Positions 10,356 to 21,411 of a DNA stretch of 64,000 nt are shown piece by piece; positions within the stretch are counted from its first letter, which is position 1; the number at the start of each line of letters is the position of its first letter. The notes beneath the pieces are model-generated. The model was not told where the DNA came from and ran no database searches. It saw only the letters and a program-made list of their open reading frames with translations. The stretch is from Plumapathes pennacea (lineage: Eukaryota > Cnidaria > Anthozoa > Antipatharia > Myriopathidae), in the NCBI GenBank assembly GCA_964036295.1, contig OZ038467.1, positions 1,617,501-1,681,500 of the forward strand, in the 5' to 3' direction. The position numbers and the translations under genes were made by a program.

Positions 10356-10760
10356 ATGCAAACTATCAAGGAAGAAAGGAATTTTGTTGATCTCACGAAC
10401 AGTCCACCCAAAACCGCCACCTCTGGATTCGTTGACTTGACTAAGAATAACGAAACCGAGAATGGCGTGATCGTCGCTGAGAGTTGCAAGAAGTATTCGA
10501 ATATTCCTGACAGCTCCGATGACTCCGATGGGGAATCCGAGGGAAATGATGAAACCACAGATGATTTTTATTACAGTAATCCCCAATGGCCTGTCTGGAG
10601 TCGTGAATCAGATGGAATGCCATGCACCCATTTAATTGAGATCATAATGCATGTGAACAAGCGACGTGCGTTTATAGTTGGATCCATGTTGGTTCTCAAG
10701 GCGTTCTCATTCTCCACCATTCTCGATTTCTGGTTTATTGTGTTTTGCCTTTCTTTTTAA
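10356..10760 (+). CDS. Uncharacterised acidic ORF with two VDLT motifs
   Basis: The frame is open from before 10131, but the first plausible start is ATG 10356 (MQTIKEERNF). Two FVDLT segments, each followed by polar text, match the hydrophobic core of SUMO-interacting motifs (V/I-x-L/I-T type). A Ser/Asp/Glu-rich stretch (PDSSDDSDGESEGNDE) follows, then WPVWSRESDGMPCTHLIEI. The acidic tract next to a SIM-like core is typical of SUMO binding, but this is inference. The frame ends at 10760, next to Gypsy debris, so the 3' exon(s) may have been lost or lie elsewhere. No homologue recognised. Confidence 0.4.
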   Translation: MQTIKEERNFVDLTNSPPKTATSGFVDLTKNNETENGVIVAESCKKYSNIPDSSDDSDGESEGNDETTDDFYYSNPQWPVWSRESDGMPCTHLIEIIMHVNKRRAFIVGSMLVLKAFSFSTILDFWFIVFCLSF

Positions 10761-10763
10761 AAT

Positions 10764-13014
10764 TTAAAATTTTGAAACTGTTTCGCTGTTTAGCAACGCC
10801 CGTAGTTTCCTCTTCATTAGCAACTGTGTGGGTGGAACTCCAGTTCTTGTGTAAGGAATAGTGCGGTAACTAAGCAGGAATCGAGAGAGTTTGGTTCTCA
10901 CACTACCATGTTCCATCTTCTCGAACCCTTCCTTGAAGATGCGAACTGCTCGCTCTGCTTGACCATTTGAAGCTGGGTGATAGGGTGATACTTGGATGTG
11001 CTTGATGCCGTTTCTTCGCATGAACTCCCCAAATTCTGAGCTGGTGAAGTTGGTACCATTGTCACTGACCAGTGTCATAGGTAAACCATGGGTTGCGAAG
11101 ATTTCCCTGAGCTTCTCAATAGTCGCAGTAGATGTGGTAGACTTCATACAGTGTACCTCTAACCACTTTGAGCAAGCGTCCACTACAATGAGGAACATTT
11201 CCCCTTTGCATAGTCCCGCGTAATCAATGTGAAGTCTTGACCATGGGTTTCCTGGCCACTCCCATGGGTGTAGGGGTGCCTCTGCTGGTGCTTTTGGCAT
11301 TGCTTGCAGCGCTTCACTTCATTCACTATCTCCTGGTCCATTCCTGGCCACCACACATAACTGCGGGCTCGGGCTTTCATTCGTGAGGCTCCCGGATGGG
11401 CTTCGTGTAGTTCGGTGAGTACTTTTGACCTCCCTTGTGGTGGGATTATCACTCGAGCTCCCCATAATACACAGCCATCTGCAATGCTCAATTCTGCCTT
11501 CCTGCCAGGTCTGGCTTTAACTCTTCTGAGTAACAGGCTGCTGGCCATCCCTCTAAGGTATAGCGTAATACCTGGGAGAGAATCGGATCTTTCCTGGTCC
11601 AATCTTTGATTTGGCTGCTACTAACTGGTGTCTGCTCTAAGTGTTCCATTAGGAGGATAGTTTCGCCTGGAATTGGAACTGACTCTGGCACTTCCGGTAA
11701 TGGTAACCTGCTCAAGGCATCCTCATTGCCATTTGTTGGACCAGCCTTGTAAGAGATAGTATACTCATACGCTGCTATGGTCAGTGCCCATCGTTGGATT
11801 CGTGGGGCTGCCTGGGTGGGAATTCCTTTTTTCTCATTCAACAAACCTACCAAGGGCTTATGGTCAGTCTTAATGGTGAATGGCCGTTTTCCATAAAGAA
11901 ACTGATGAAATTTCTTGACTCCAAAATTGACAGCAAGTGCCTCCTTCTCCATAGTTGAATAATTCCTTTCAGCTTTATTCAGTGATCTTGGCACGTAGCC
12001 AATTGGTCATTCAGTTCCATCCTCCATTCTGTGTGATAAAATTGCACCCACTCCATAATTGGAAGCATCACTGGCTAGGATAAGTTCCTTCTCTGGGTTG
12101 AAGTGTACGAATAACTCAGCTGACTGCAAGAGCTCTTTAGCATGTTTGAATGCCAGTTGTTGTTCCTTCAACCATTTTCACTTTGTTCCTTTCCTCAGGA
12201 GCTTGTGAAGGGGTTCCAAGACTGTTGCAACATCTGGTAAGAATCGATGGTAATAGTTAAGCATTCCAAGGAATTCACGCAACTGGCTGGTGTCCTTTGG
12301 CTTTGGGGCATTCTTGATTGCATCCACCTTGTCTGACACAAGTTGCAGGCCCTTTCCATTGATTACATATCCACAGTATGTAACTTCTGGCTGCATAAAC
12401 AAGCATTTCTCCTTCCTGAGTTTCAATCCTGCAGCAGAAAGGGTGGTCAGCACTGCATCCAGATTTGCCAGGTGATCTGAATCATCTGTGCCGCTGACCA
12501 AGATGTCGTCGATGCGTACAATCACATGGGGTATGCCTTGGAGCAGATTTTCCATGGTGCGTTGAAATATCCCTGGTGCTGAGGATATCCCGAAGGGTAA
12601 TCTGTTTTACTGGTAGAGTCCTTTGTAGTATTAATGGTTGTATACTTCTTGGACTCATCCTCCAATCATGGTTGCTGGTATGCCTGCGACATATCCAACT
12701 TTGTAAATTTCTTCCCTCCACCAAGTGTTGCCAACAAGTCCTCAGTTTTAGGGATACTTTAATCAATTTTGAAACCTGGTTGTCTGTGCACTTGTAGTCT
12801 CCACAGATTCGAACTGACCCATTTTGCTTCACCACTGGAACAATGGGTGCTGCCCACTCTCTGAATTCTACTGGAGATACGATGCCTTCCCTCTGTAGTC
12901 TGTCTAACTCCTTGACTTTGAGTGCATAGGGTACAGGACGTGCTTTCATGTACTTAGGTTCTGCATTTGGGTCCACATGAATCTTAGCTTTGGTACCATT
13001 TAGGGTTAGTGGAT
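10764..13014 (-). mobile_element. Broken Ty3/Gypsy pol segment (RT, RNase H, integrase), no LTRs
   Basis: Minus-strand order: reverse transcriptase 12976-12178 (KARPVPYAL, then a catalytic box read as RIDDILVSG, and VTYCGYVI), RNase H 11994-11488 (FTIKTDHKPL, NGNEDALSRLP), H2C2 finger (ELHEAHPGASRM ... CKQCQKHQ), integrase core 11300-10764 (LHIDYAGL, VSDNGTNFTSSEF, GQAERAVRIFKEG). Frame changes occur near 12500, 12000-12180, 11490 and 11190-11300, and the active-site box has Arg where Tyr/Phe is usual. Both ends are abrupt: the left end stops inside the integrase C-terminal region near 10785, the right end begins just before RT near 13010. Related to, but clearly distinct from, the element at 6.4-8.2 kb. 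Confidence 0.9.
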
Positions 13015-13257
13015 TGCCATATTATATTTGTCACTGGATGTACCCTTACTATAATTACGGAGCTCAGTCCTGACGGCGGCGACCATCTCTTTCACCAACG
13101 CTCTTCGGAGGGGAGGGAACTTTACAGCGGCATTGGCTGCTGCTGGGTAGTTCTCGCGGCAGAGGTGTTTCACCATAGCTCCTTCATGTTTATCCTCGCA
13201 ACTCCGATCTATCAACGCGAAGGGATCCAGGGTAGCCAACAAAGACCTGTCAAGCAA
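13015..13257 (-). pseudogene. Coding exon fragment cut by Gypsy sequence
   Basis: Minus-strand frame after an AG near 13248 reads SLLATLDPFALIDRS, then CRENYPAAANAAVKFPPLRR and ALVKEMVAAVRTELRNY. It has the look of a conserved exon and not of retroelement pol. It stops within a few codons of the point where Gypsy pol similarity begins (about 13014). It may be the downstream exon of the ZAD-like gene at 13.7-14.2 kb, which lies in the right order and strand; that link is inference. Confidence 0.45.
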
Positions 13258-13680
13258 ACTATTCGTAAAAAAATATGCAAGCAGCTGTCATGCAGCCACG
13301 ATGTGCAGTGGAACCAACGGGAACAAATTAAATGTCACGGGTTTTTACAGTATAACAACACGAAGCTCTCCTTGTTCACTTTCAACAGCCAGCAATTGTA
13401 CCTTATGAATACGGTTTGCAAAACTGTATCTTTTAGGTTTCGTCTGAGTGGTTGTATTAACGGGTTTAATTTATAAAGGAAATGGCCGTGCGTAAATTAA
13501 CGAGTCTTTTCAGATAAAAAACCTTAAGACTCAGCGTTCGGGACAAAAATAAGTGGCCGTAATAATGCGTTGGCCGTAAGAAGGGGTTCACTGTATAGTA
13601 ATTTAAAGAACACAGTGGCGGCATATTAACATCACAAACGGGAATGTTCATGAGCTGACCATTTCATCATCGATGAACGA
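13258..13680. other. Non-coding, with an inverted-repeat element end
   Basis: No credible gene. The minus strand from about 13596 reads ACAGTGAACCCCTTCTTACG, then GGCCAACGC and GGCCACTTA, resembling the ends of non-autonomous elements that begin ACAGT-GAACC elsewhere in this window (52.3 kb, 53.7 kb). The partner end was not found. Confidence 0.3.
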
Positions 13681-14175
13681 TTATTCGTCTTCTACTCTTG
13701 ATGCCTCGAAGAGTGCTCTTCTTAGTGCAGGGTTACTCTTGTTTTTTCCCGCTTTGATCACCCTTTTTTGCCGTTTGGCTGTCGGCGTGAATCCAGTTGG
13801 AGATTGCTCGTGTACTGGAGTTTCGCATCGTCTATTTTCCTCGGAAGATTGCAGAGAGGAGGCCGCAGAACTCGATGTAGGCCAGCTTTCTTCAACCACT
13901 GTATCCTCGAAGGCTTCTTTTAACTCTTTATAGAGCTTATAGCAGTTAACCACCTTTCGAGCACATTTTCTACAAACTGAGCGGCGATTAAGTGCAACAC
14001 AAATGTCCAAACTTTGCAATAACTTTGCTAGAATTACAGGTTTTCCAGATAAAACACTTGAGAACTCCTCGTGCAAGGTCTTGTTAAACAGGGACACCGA
14101 AGAACTACAACATGTTCCGTATTTTGTGATGAGGTTTTCCCTGCAAATTTCGCAAAAGTTTACTAGAGAAGCCAT
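13681..14175 (-). CDS. ZAD-like Cys-rich N-terminal domain protein
   Basis: A 164-residue frame from ATG 14175 (MASLVNFCEICREN). Residues 8-75 contain CxxC (CEIC), then after about 50 residues CRKC followed by ARKVVNCYKLYKELKEAF, the four-cysteine layout of ZAD-type dimerisation domains of C2H2 proteins. The rest is Ser-rich and then basic (TAKRQKRVIKAGKNK), suggesting nuclear localisation. It ends NPALRRALFEASR...; no C2H2 fingers follow, so the gene may continue in a downstream exon (see 13,015-13,257) or this is the whole product. Fast-evolving families of this kind are common in corals (recalled). Confidence 0.55.
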   Translation of the reverse strand: MASLVNFCEICRENLITKYGTCCSSSVSLFNKTLHEEFSSVLSGKPVILAKLLQSLDICVALNRRSVCRKCARKVVNCYKLYKELKEAFEDTVVEESWPTSSSAASSLQSSEENRRCETPVHEQSPTGFTPTAKRQKRVIKAGKNKSNPALRRALFEASRVEDE

Positions 14176-14700
14176 TCCATCTTCGGAAGAGTCGGAAGAA
14201 ATTTTTGTTTTCCCTCCGAAAAAAATTGCGTGGCGCTATTCCACCCCCTCCTCCGCCCCCCGCTGAATTTTTTCCTTGCCGAAATATAATTCTTCAATAA
14301 CTGAGTACAATCATTGTAAGGTTTACCTGAGTATCAGGCTAATTATTTTATTTTTCGGCTACTTTTTCCCGTGCGCTCCTTCGCCATATGACAGTGATTG
14401 ACATTTTTGATAAATCGGAAATGCTTCTGATTGGCTCTTATTTTTAGACGTGCGAGGGGGGCGGAAGGGTTATTTCAAACAGTACATACATAACCTTTAT
14501 TTCAATTCGGATTTACAGCTAGAAGCTAATGTCTCCGAAAAAGTAAAGGTTGGTAAAATGATACTAATAATAGAAAAAGTAAATCAAGTATGACCATTTA
14601 CTGGATAAAAAGCAATATAAATATATATATATATATAATCTAAAATCTATATACTAAGACCATAGGCCAATTAATAAAAAGAAAATAAAAAATGATCAGA
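14176..14700. other. No gene recognised
   Basis: AT-rich spacer between the ZAD-like gene and the LINE remnant. A short (AT)n run lies near 14,622-14,637. The left part would hold the promoter of the minus-strand ZAD-like gene; no TATA box was singled out. Confidence 0.35.
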
Positions 14701-14705
14701 AGATA

Positions 14706-15990
14706 TCAGCCACAAAAGTCCCAGCAAGTGTTATTTAAAGTCAAATTACGAATTTGCATTTTAAAGGCGTCAAGATCAGGAGCAAAATATCTAAAAGAAT
14801 GCAGCCCAAAACTAGTAGTATTAACACGAGGTATGGTTACTTTATTAGAGCCCCTGAGTGAGCGACCTAAATTATGTACGTTGAGCATATTGCTAACATA
14901 TCTTGGGCCACTGGTGGAATTGATTGCTTTGTACGTGGCAATTAGCATGTTCTGCACCTGCTCATGCGCGAGTGAAATAGAGCCGATCTTACTGAGAAGC
15001 TTGCCGTAAGGCGTAGTGTATTCATTGAAAATAGCTCTAAGAATGCCACTTGTTAAGTGCTTTAAGTATCTTTGTATTTCTGGCACCGCAAAAATGCCAG
15101 ATTGAGGAACAATAGCGAAAATGGGGCACAATAAAAGCCTTATACAGCCGGTACTTGGTTTTGGATGATATCAGCTTTCGAAACCTTAAAAGGACCTGAA
15201 ATTGATTGTTAACCTTGCTACAAATATGGGAAACGTGTTTTTCAAAGCTGAGATTACTATCTATATTTGCTCCGAAAAGATCTATATCTTTCTTAATTTC
15301 TATGCTCGAATCACGGATCATGAGATTGAACTCGTGGTTTGTCTTTACCATGGATTGGCTTGGTACTTCTCGGCGTTAGCAAGGGATCCATTAGATCTGA
15401 ACCACAAATCTCCAGTCTCTAGTTCAAGCTGCAACTGTTCATCGTCAGCGTAGGCGCTGAGTTTGACTCTCTCTACAAAGAAGAACAGGTCATTCATAAA
15501 GATATTAAAACAAAGCGGCCCTAAGACCGACCCTTGTGGAACGCCCTTGGTAACAGGGCGCCAGGACGAGAAAGTGTCACCGAGCTTTACTCGTTGGGAT
15601 CTGCCTGTCAGATAGTCCCTCATCAATGCACAGCTACTGTTGTTTAAGCCATAAGCATTCAGCTTTGCAAGGAGAAATGCATGGGTAGGCTGTCAAAAGC
15701 CTTTGACAGGTCAGTACATATGACAGCTGTTACCTCCTTGTTGTCCAACGCCTTTTTCCAGTCCTCGACGAGTCTCGGGAGCGTAGACTGACAGCTGTAA
15801 TCTTTCCTGTAGGCAGATAGATAGTCTGGTCATTTGTCTTCGAAGAAAGTTGCAAGCTGACTCGCTAGCACTTTCTCGTACTAGATGTTATTGAAGACTG
15901 GGAGAACTGTTACCGGTCTGTAACTGGTTTTGTCCAGCTCCTTTTTCTTCTTGAGAAGTGGTGCTGCTTGTCCCATTTTCCAACGCGAGG
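14706..15990 (-). mobile_element. Decayed non-LTR retrotransposon (LINE) reverse transcriptase
   Basis: On the minus strand from about 15,980: text like the RT 1 region (KELDKTSYRPVTVLPV), a D-containing box (VICTDLSKAFDSLPM) near 15,720, then TKGVPQGSVLGPLCFN, the active-site SAYADDEQL near 15,460, and the thumb/C-terminal region (NLSFEKHVSHICSKVN; YKAFIVPHFRYCSSIW) to 14,706. The motif set fits the Jockey/CR1-like group. At least three frame changes and in-frame stops make it inactive. The endonuclease half is missing. The 3' tail is not clear. Confidence 0.85.
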
Positions 15991-15998
15991 GATAAATT

Positions 15999-16330
15999 GC
16001 AGACAATATATTGATTACAGTAAAATTACCATGTATCTTGAGATAGATACACTGCATGGAAGAAATGCTTTCTGTTTCCAGGCCTATCCTGTTATATTTG
16101 CAAATCAGTGGTCAATGGTGTCGAAAACTCTTTTTTTTCCCTCAGTTTTCAATATTTTTAGCAAAGGTTACCCAGGCCGCTCCCTGACACGACGCCTGCC
16201 ATGTTTGAGAATATAAATACAAAAGAAAGGAAGTTTTATAACAAGGTTGAACATCTTCTATGCTTCAGTGTTAGTTTGTACAATTTTACTTGCTACGTGT
16301 AGATATTTCGTTTATGGACAGCAATCTGGA

Positions 16331-16333
<3 letters not shown>
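15999..16333. repeat. Displaced copy of stathmin-gene intron sequence
   Basis: About 335 bp that match 19,188-19,527 nearly base for base (both begin TTGCAGACAATATATTGATT and end near AGCAATCTGGATG). The partner lies in the intron of the stathmin-like gene. Here it is followed directly by an (AT)n tract and the duplicated aldolase block, so it looks like a breakpoint piece of the local duplication. Confidence 0.9.

Positions 16334-16422
<89 letters not shown>
16334..16422. repeat. (AT)n microsatellite
   Basis: About 89 bp of uninterrupted AT dinucleotide at the junction between the displaced stathmin-intron copy and the aldolase pseudogene block. Confidence 0.98.
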
Positions 16423-16424
<2 letters not shown>

Positions 16425-18740
16425 AAAATTCTGCGCTAAAGGCTACATGCCGAAGGTAAGAATTAAAACTTCGGCGATACTGCGATACTAAACTTCTCCA
16501 GATCACACTTAAATCCCGTCTAACTTTCACAATGAAGCTCCTGCATAAACTGCGAATCTTGTTTGGCCCGAACTCTTTTGATGCTTTCAAAATGCGCGTC
16601 GCAGTACTAGATCTCATCCCAGGTGCATCCAACTGTGCTTTGGCTTGTCTGACGATGTCATCGTCTATTTCTTGTAATTCCTCGCCCGTAGACTGAGCCA
16701 AAACCTGAAAATATAAAAGATAAAGGTGGAATAAAACCAAGGAATGTTGGTTTCGTAAAATAGTCGGGGCACAGCTACTGACGACCATGCTTGTAGAGTC
16801 CTATGTCAGTGTACATGTCCATGCTCGCGCTATTACTGTCTTTCCTGTGCCTGAAAATACACGCGTGCAAATGTTTTGTATCTGCACGACGCCTGTACCA
16901 TTATTTGTGTTAGTGCCTCCGGCTTCCTGTACCCGCCTTTTTTACCCATGGCTGTTCCTATACCGTTATTTGTTTTGTCTCTACCTGTACCAGCGTCTGT
17001 ACACATATTTTGTGCCTCCACCATTATTTGCGTTGGGTTTGCGTTTTTAGTGCCTCTTTCTGTACCGAACTTTGTACCCATATCCGTAGTGTACCATTAT
17101 TTGTGGCCAGTGCCTCTACCCGTCGCTTACTCACGTTTGTACCAAAATCTGTACCTGTAGCCTTATTTGTTTTAGTGCCTCTATCTACCTGAACCAACGT
17201 TTGTAGCCATATCTATGCCTGTACCATCTTGTTCCAGAGCCTTTACCTGTGTACCGCCTTTGAATCTATATCTGTGTTTGTAAATCGGAGTAAGCGGTAA
17301 GAAAGGTGATGAACATGACACTTTTAGGACACCAAGAAAACACAACCATAGACAATGGTGACCCAAACATATATGCTGTGTAGCTATGTTTTAATCATCT
17401 CACCTTCAACATACAAGCCCTTTCAAGATAGTAAACATCATCAAACGATCTTCCTACTGTTGGTCCTACAAACATAATGCCGTGGTTACACATGAACAGC
17501 ACGGTTTTATCTCCAAGCTGCTTTGCAGCACGCATGCCCTCGTCTTCGTCCTGGCTGAGCCCGCTGTAGTCTTGGTCATACGCTAAACTGTTGTAGAACA
17601 GACACGAGTTCTGGTGGTACATTTTCAACCTTGGATCTTTTAACAAACCTGTGTTCACAAAACATTATTGATGGACAAGCTCAAAGGAAAATATTTGAAT
17701 TTATAGTTGTGACAATAACATGGTACATGTACCGGCACTCAGATTCAGATAAATGTTAACAGCAAAAAACGCTATCACTGTACACTAAGTAAAAGTTACT
17801 AACTTCAAGCTAGTGACCCATTACCAGATATAACAATAATTCATGATGTCACTGAGTAAAACGCTACTTCCTGACCAAAGAAAAAAAAGCGGCTCAGGGA
17901 ACAAGACGTGTGTTCACTCACTCAGAGCTGTAGCATACGGAGGATGCAGGTGAAATGCGCACACAGCATCGGGTCGCGCCTCATGCACACCCCAGTGGAT
18001 TGTCGCTGCTGAGATCTCCGCTTCTCCTTCTCCCTCGACTGTCTCTCGCTTGTTGTTCAAGCCAATCAGTGACGAGGCTGTCACCTGAGGAAGGAAAAAA
18101 AGCTTCTAGCTTCAGGCGCCCTTCTATTTCCCAGAAACAGCCTGGGAACTGGAGTCACAGCTGAAAACTTCTCACTATCACTAAACTACTTCCAAACAGT
18201 CAATCGAAAACTACTGTGTAGTGCATGCTCTGCCAGTTTAGCAGCGAACGTACTGATAGCTGTAGTCGCTACTAACTGAGCTGATGCGGCAACAAAAAGG
18301 CAAATGATTATCAGAAAAGTCCATGAAAATATATACATATTTTGCTTAATAAATCGAAGCGAACCCGTCACCCACCAAATCCCTGAAAATATACAAAGGC
18401 AGTGAGGGCCTGGGAGGAGATTGTCAACAAAGCCTCTCTCATGAGAATAGTAAAATGGTAGTTAGAGAGGGTGAGGGAAAGAAGGCTCGGAATATCCCAC
18501 CTTGCTCCAGTGTAAGCCGAAAGATACGATTAACATTACGTTCTCTCCTGATCCATCAGCGGCTGGCGACATCATACTCAGATGATTGCATACACCTTCA
18601 TGCTGGAAGTACTTTTCAAATCCTCGGTAGGTCGTAGCGAGATCAACTCTTCGGCGCCGTTTCGTGCTTCCTCTGCTTTTGGGAGCTGTGAACTACTTCC
18701 TGCCGAAGCGCTCGCAAATCTTGTAAATTTTGATGCCGTA
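16423..18740. repeat. Segmental duplication, copy A (2.3 kb)
   Basis: Aligns end to end with 21,773-24,090 at very high identity, introns and exons included, with only small indels. Similarity ends abruptly at GATGCCGTATT (18,740), beyond which copy B continues with the N-terminal codons of the aldolase gene and copy A continues towards the stathmin-like gene. Confidence 0.95.
16530..18740 (-). pseudogene. Decayed, 5'-truncated copy of class II aldolase/adducin-type gene
   Basis: Exon equivalents: 1 at 18740-18501 (lacks the first 31 or so codons), 2 at 18084-17922, 3 at 17648-17404, 4 at about 16704-16530. Against the intact copy at 21.9-24.2 kb, exon 1 has a 7-bp deletion (near 18,651) and exon 4 a 1-bp deletion (near 16,613), each shifting the frame; the second gives RSSTATRI in place of RSMYCDAH. 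Exons 2 and 3 are intact, with the zinc-ligand text HLHPPYATAL and CNHGIMFVG. Splice sites are kept. No start codon or promoter corresponds to that of the intact gene, so it is probably silent, unless transcribed from another start. Confidence 0.88.
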
Positions 18741-18830
18741 TTTTGATATTTGAATGTAGTATCACAGCCCTATAATAATTTACAAGCTAGTAAAAAAAAA
18801 CCTGTTAATATACAGTTATCAAGTTATATA

Positions 18831-19802
18831 TTATACACAAACCTCTTGAAGCTCAAGAACTTCTCTGGCATTCTGCACTTCTTTCATCTTTTGTTCCCTG
18901 GCTTGCTTGAGTTCCTCCAGGGCTTTCTGTTGAGCCTCAAGATTTTCTTTGCTTCGTGCTTCCTTTTGCTGAATCTTTTCCTCTGCCATCTTGCACTGAG
19001 CCTCAATAAGCTCCTGAAGGTTTGCCTTCACCTCATTGATGTGCTTGTCCTTGGCATACAGCCGTTCAAGTAGGGCTTGATGATGAGCTCTCTTGAGTTT
19101 CTCATGGCTTCCCATCTTCTTCTTCAGTTTCTCTTCCACAGTTTTGCTTTGCTGCTCTCTCATCTCTCTGCCATCATTTTGCAAACAATTGCAGACAATA
19201 TATTGATTACAGTCAAATTACCATGTACCTTGAGATAGATACACTGCATGGAAGAAATGCTTTCTGTTCCCAGGCCTATCCTGTTATATTTGCAAATCAG
19301 TGGTCAATGGTGTCGAAAACTCTTTTCTTTTTCCCTCAGTTTTCAATATTTTTAGCAAAGGTTACCCAGGCCGCTCCCTGACACGACGCCTGCCATGTTT
19401 GAGAATATAAATACAAAAGAAAGGAAGTTTTATAACAAGGTTGAACATCTTCTATGCTTCAGTGTTAGTTTGTACAATTTTACTTGCTACGTGTAGACAT
19501 TTCGTTTATAGATAGCAATCTGGATGTGTCACTGATTTGACAAATTGAAGACAATATTTGCAACAAACAGTTCATCATATGGCGAACCAAATTGACACTG
19601 AACAAAGAAATGCAAGTGTCGCAAAGAAATCAGATGGAGAAGTACAATCTTTTTTCTTTACCTTTCTCCTTTCTTCCGCAGCAATCAGTTTTTCTTCAAT
19701 TGATTGCTTGCTCAGGTCTTCCTTTTTCCTCATCGACGAAACGCACGGCATAGCAACACTTTCAGACACGTTTTTGAACACGACTGTTAAAGCCACAGGC
19801 AC
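18831..19802 (-). CDS. Stathmin-like domain protein, two exons
   Basis: Exon 1 19802-19662 (MPVALTVVFKNVSESV..., then RKKEDLSKQSIEEKLIAAEE) with donor GTAAAG; exon 2 about 19163-18831, giving about 157 residues. The SxEEKLxAAEERRK text and the long heptad helix with EEKIQQKEARSKENLEAQ and YAKDKHINEVKANLQEL match the tubulin-binding stathmin-like domain (recalled family: microtubule-destabilising phosphoproteins). Ser residues in SSMRKKEDLS could be phosphosites, an inference. The exact acceptor (AG before ATG at 19163, or a few bases upstream) is unsure. The stop at 18831 lies about 90 bp from the duplication breakpoint at 18,740, so the original 3' end may have been displaced. Confidence 0.75.
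19188..19527. repeat. Intronic partner of the 15,999-16,333 duplicate
   Basis: Lies wholly in the intron of the stathmin-like gene. Identity with the displaced copy is high, with a few substitutions and a short T-run length difference. Confidence 0.9.
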
Positions 19803-19849
19803 AGGGCTTACGCTACGGCTGTTAATTTTGCCGCCTTAAGTAACTGGAC

Positions 19850-21307
19850 CTGTTGAAAAATCAGAATTTCAGCTAAATAGGGAGAAACCCACGTATTAAA
19901 CTTTTGAGTAAACTTTATATCTTATTGTCACCGTTGCACGCAGTGGCCGCCATTTTAACTTTACACACTGAAATAAAAAAACATACAGAATTTAGGAAAG
20001 GAAATTGGCATGTGGTACACAACTACAGGGCATACTAGTAGCTGCAGATCGAGAATCGTCGAGGGTACTGTCTCCTCAAACTCCTTGAACTGCAGAAAAT
20101 TATGCGCAAAATCAACGCGTGTGCAAAAGTTTAAACGAGCAAACCTCGTCACGTGACAAACGTCGAGGGAAATGATTGGTCAAGTCTTGCGCTCACCACA
20201 AGGTCAGAAATATCTAGATTGCCCGCAAGTACTGCTCGCCTCCTCACCACGCCTCTACATGAAACATATTGACAAGTAAGTTTCGACTGACTTTCGCAAA
20301 ACCAAATGAGACATAATTTACAACTCCAGTCATGGAGGCCGCACTAGAACAGGCATTGCAAAGTGACCTTACTTTGAACACAAAGAGACGCGGAAAAGAG
20401 CAGTAATGCATCGCCAGAAATTCCGGACATTTTGCGTCCACGATTGCTTCCGGTCTTTCCCAGCGGCGTGCGGTATGAGCATGCGCCATTCACACATTCA
20501 ACATTGTTACGTACTTTGCCTCAGTGGGGTGGGGGAGGGATGGGTTTCTCCGGTTCAAAAAGAGACTGCTACGTTTAGGAGACGTGCCGCTGAACGACCT
20601 AGTTGAAATTAGCTTTCGTTTGGTGCAATTTTCATGCGATTTGGAGCTTCCCAGCCCAAAATATCAACATCCGAAGTCAGCGTATTTCACGGGAGGTATT
20701 CGCCATGGCTGGCTGTGAACTGCAAATTCAAACACAAAAAGTACACATCGAATTTGCTCCAGGGGACTGACTGAGGCTTCACAGGAGATGTTCAATCCTT
20801 CGACAATCAGGTACGGGGTAGACATTTTGCGTTTTACCCAAGGTTCTTGTATTAAATGCAGCTTAAAAAGTGACAGTAGCCGGTTTTGAGCGTATTCTGC
20901 TATCAATCCCTTCTTACGTCGGCCGAAATTTTAAATTCAAAAAAGTACACATCGAATTTTACCGGAGATAAATATTTTTTGTACTGTTGTGTTTAGGAAG
21001 CTTCCCTCTTCCGAATGCTGCCCAGACATTTTTACGAACGTGCTTCAGTTAAGCGAAAAGCGCAATTTATTATCAGATCCCATACATTTCTTTGTTATTT
21101 CTTGAGCGGCTGTCAGCGTGAAACCTGATGCCTCTTCCGAGATGGCGCAACCGGATGTCTGAAATTTCTGGCGATGGTAACGGCTTGATTGCTTGCATGA
21201 CTATAGCCAGGTAAACTCATTGTGTTTTTCGATTTGTTCTTGATTTATTGTTTCAGCAGCAATAAAAATAAATAATAATAATAAAAAAGTAAAAAAGAAA
21301 ATAAATA

Positions 21308-21310
<3 letters not shown>
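19850..21310. other. Intergenic, no gene recognised; short direct repeats
   Basis: No supported gene. Contains one copy (20,345-20,405) of a 61-bp sequence repeated at 21,412-21,472, and a second short repeat, AAAAGTACACATCGAATTT, at about 20,737 and 20,942. The frames that cross these repeats are not domain-like. Confidence 0.4.
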
Positions 21311-21399
<89 letters not shown>

Positions 21400-21411
21400 G
21401 TATATATATAT
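21311..21411. repeat. (AT)n microsatellite
   Basis: About 100 bp of AT dinucleotide with two GTAT interruptions near its right end. It sits left of the second 61-bp repeat and about 360 bp from the start of duplication copy B, echoing the (AT)n tract that borders copy A. Confidence 0.95.

Noticed and set aside
16312-16440. Minus-strand ORF tail of Ile-Tyr repeats
   Set aside because: It is translation of the (AT)n tract attached to frameshifted aldolase exon 4.
16787-17192. Plus-strand hydrophobic ORFs, also seen at 22,128-22,499
   Set aside because: They lie in the intron between aldolase exons 3 and 4, in degenerate TTTGTACC/CTGTACC repeats, and differ by frameshifts between the two copies.
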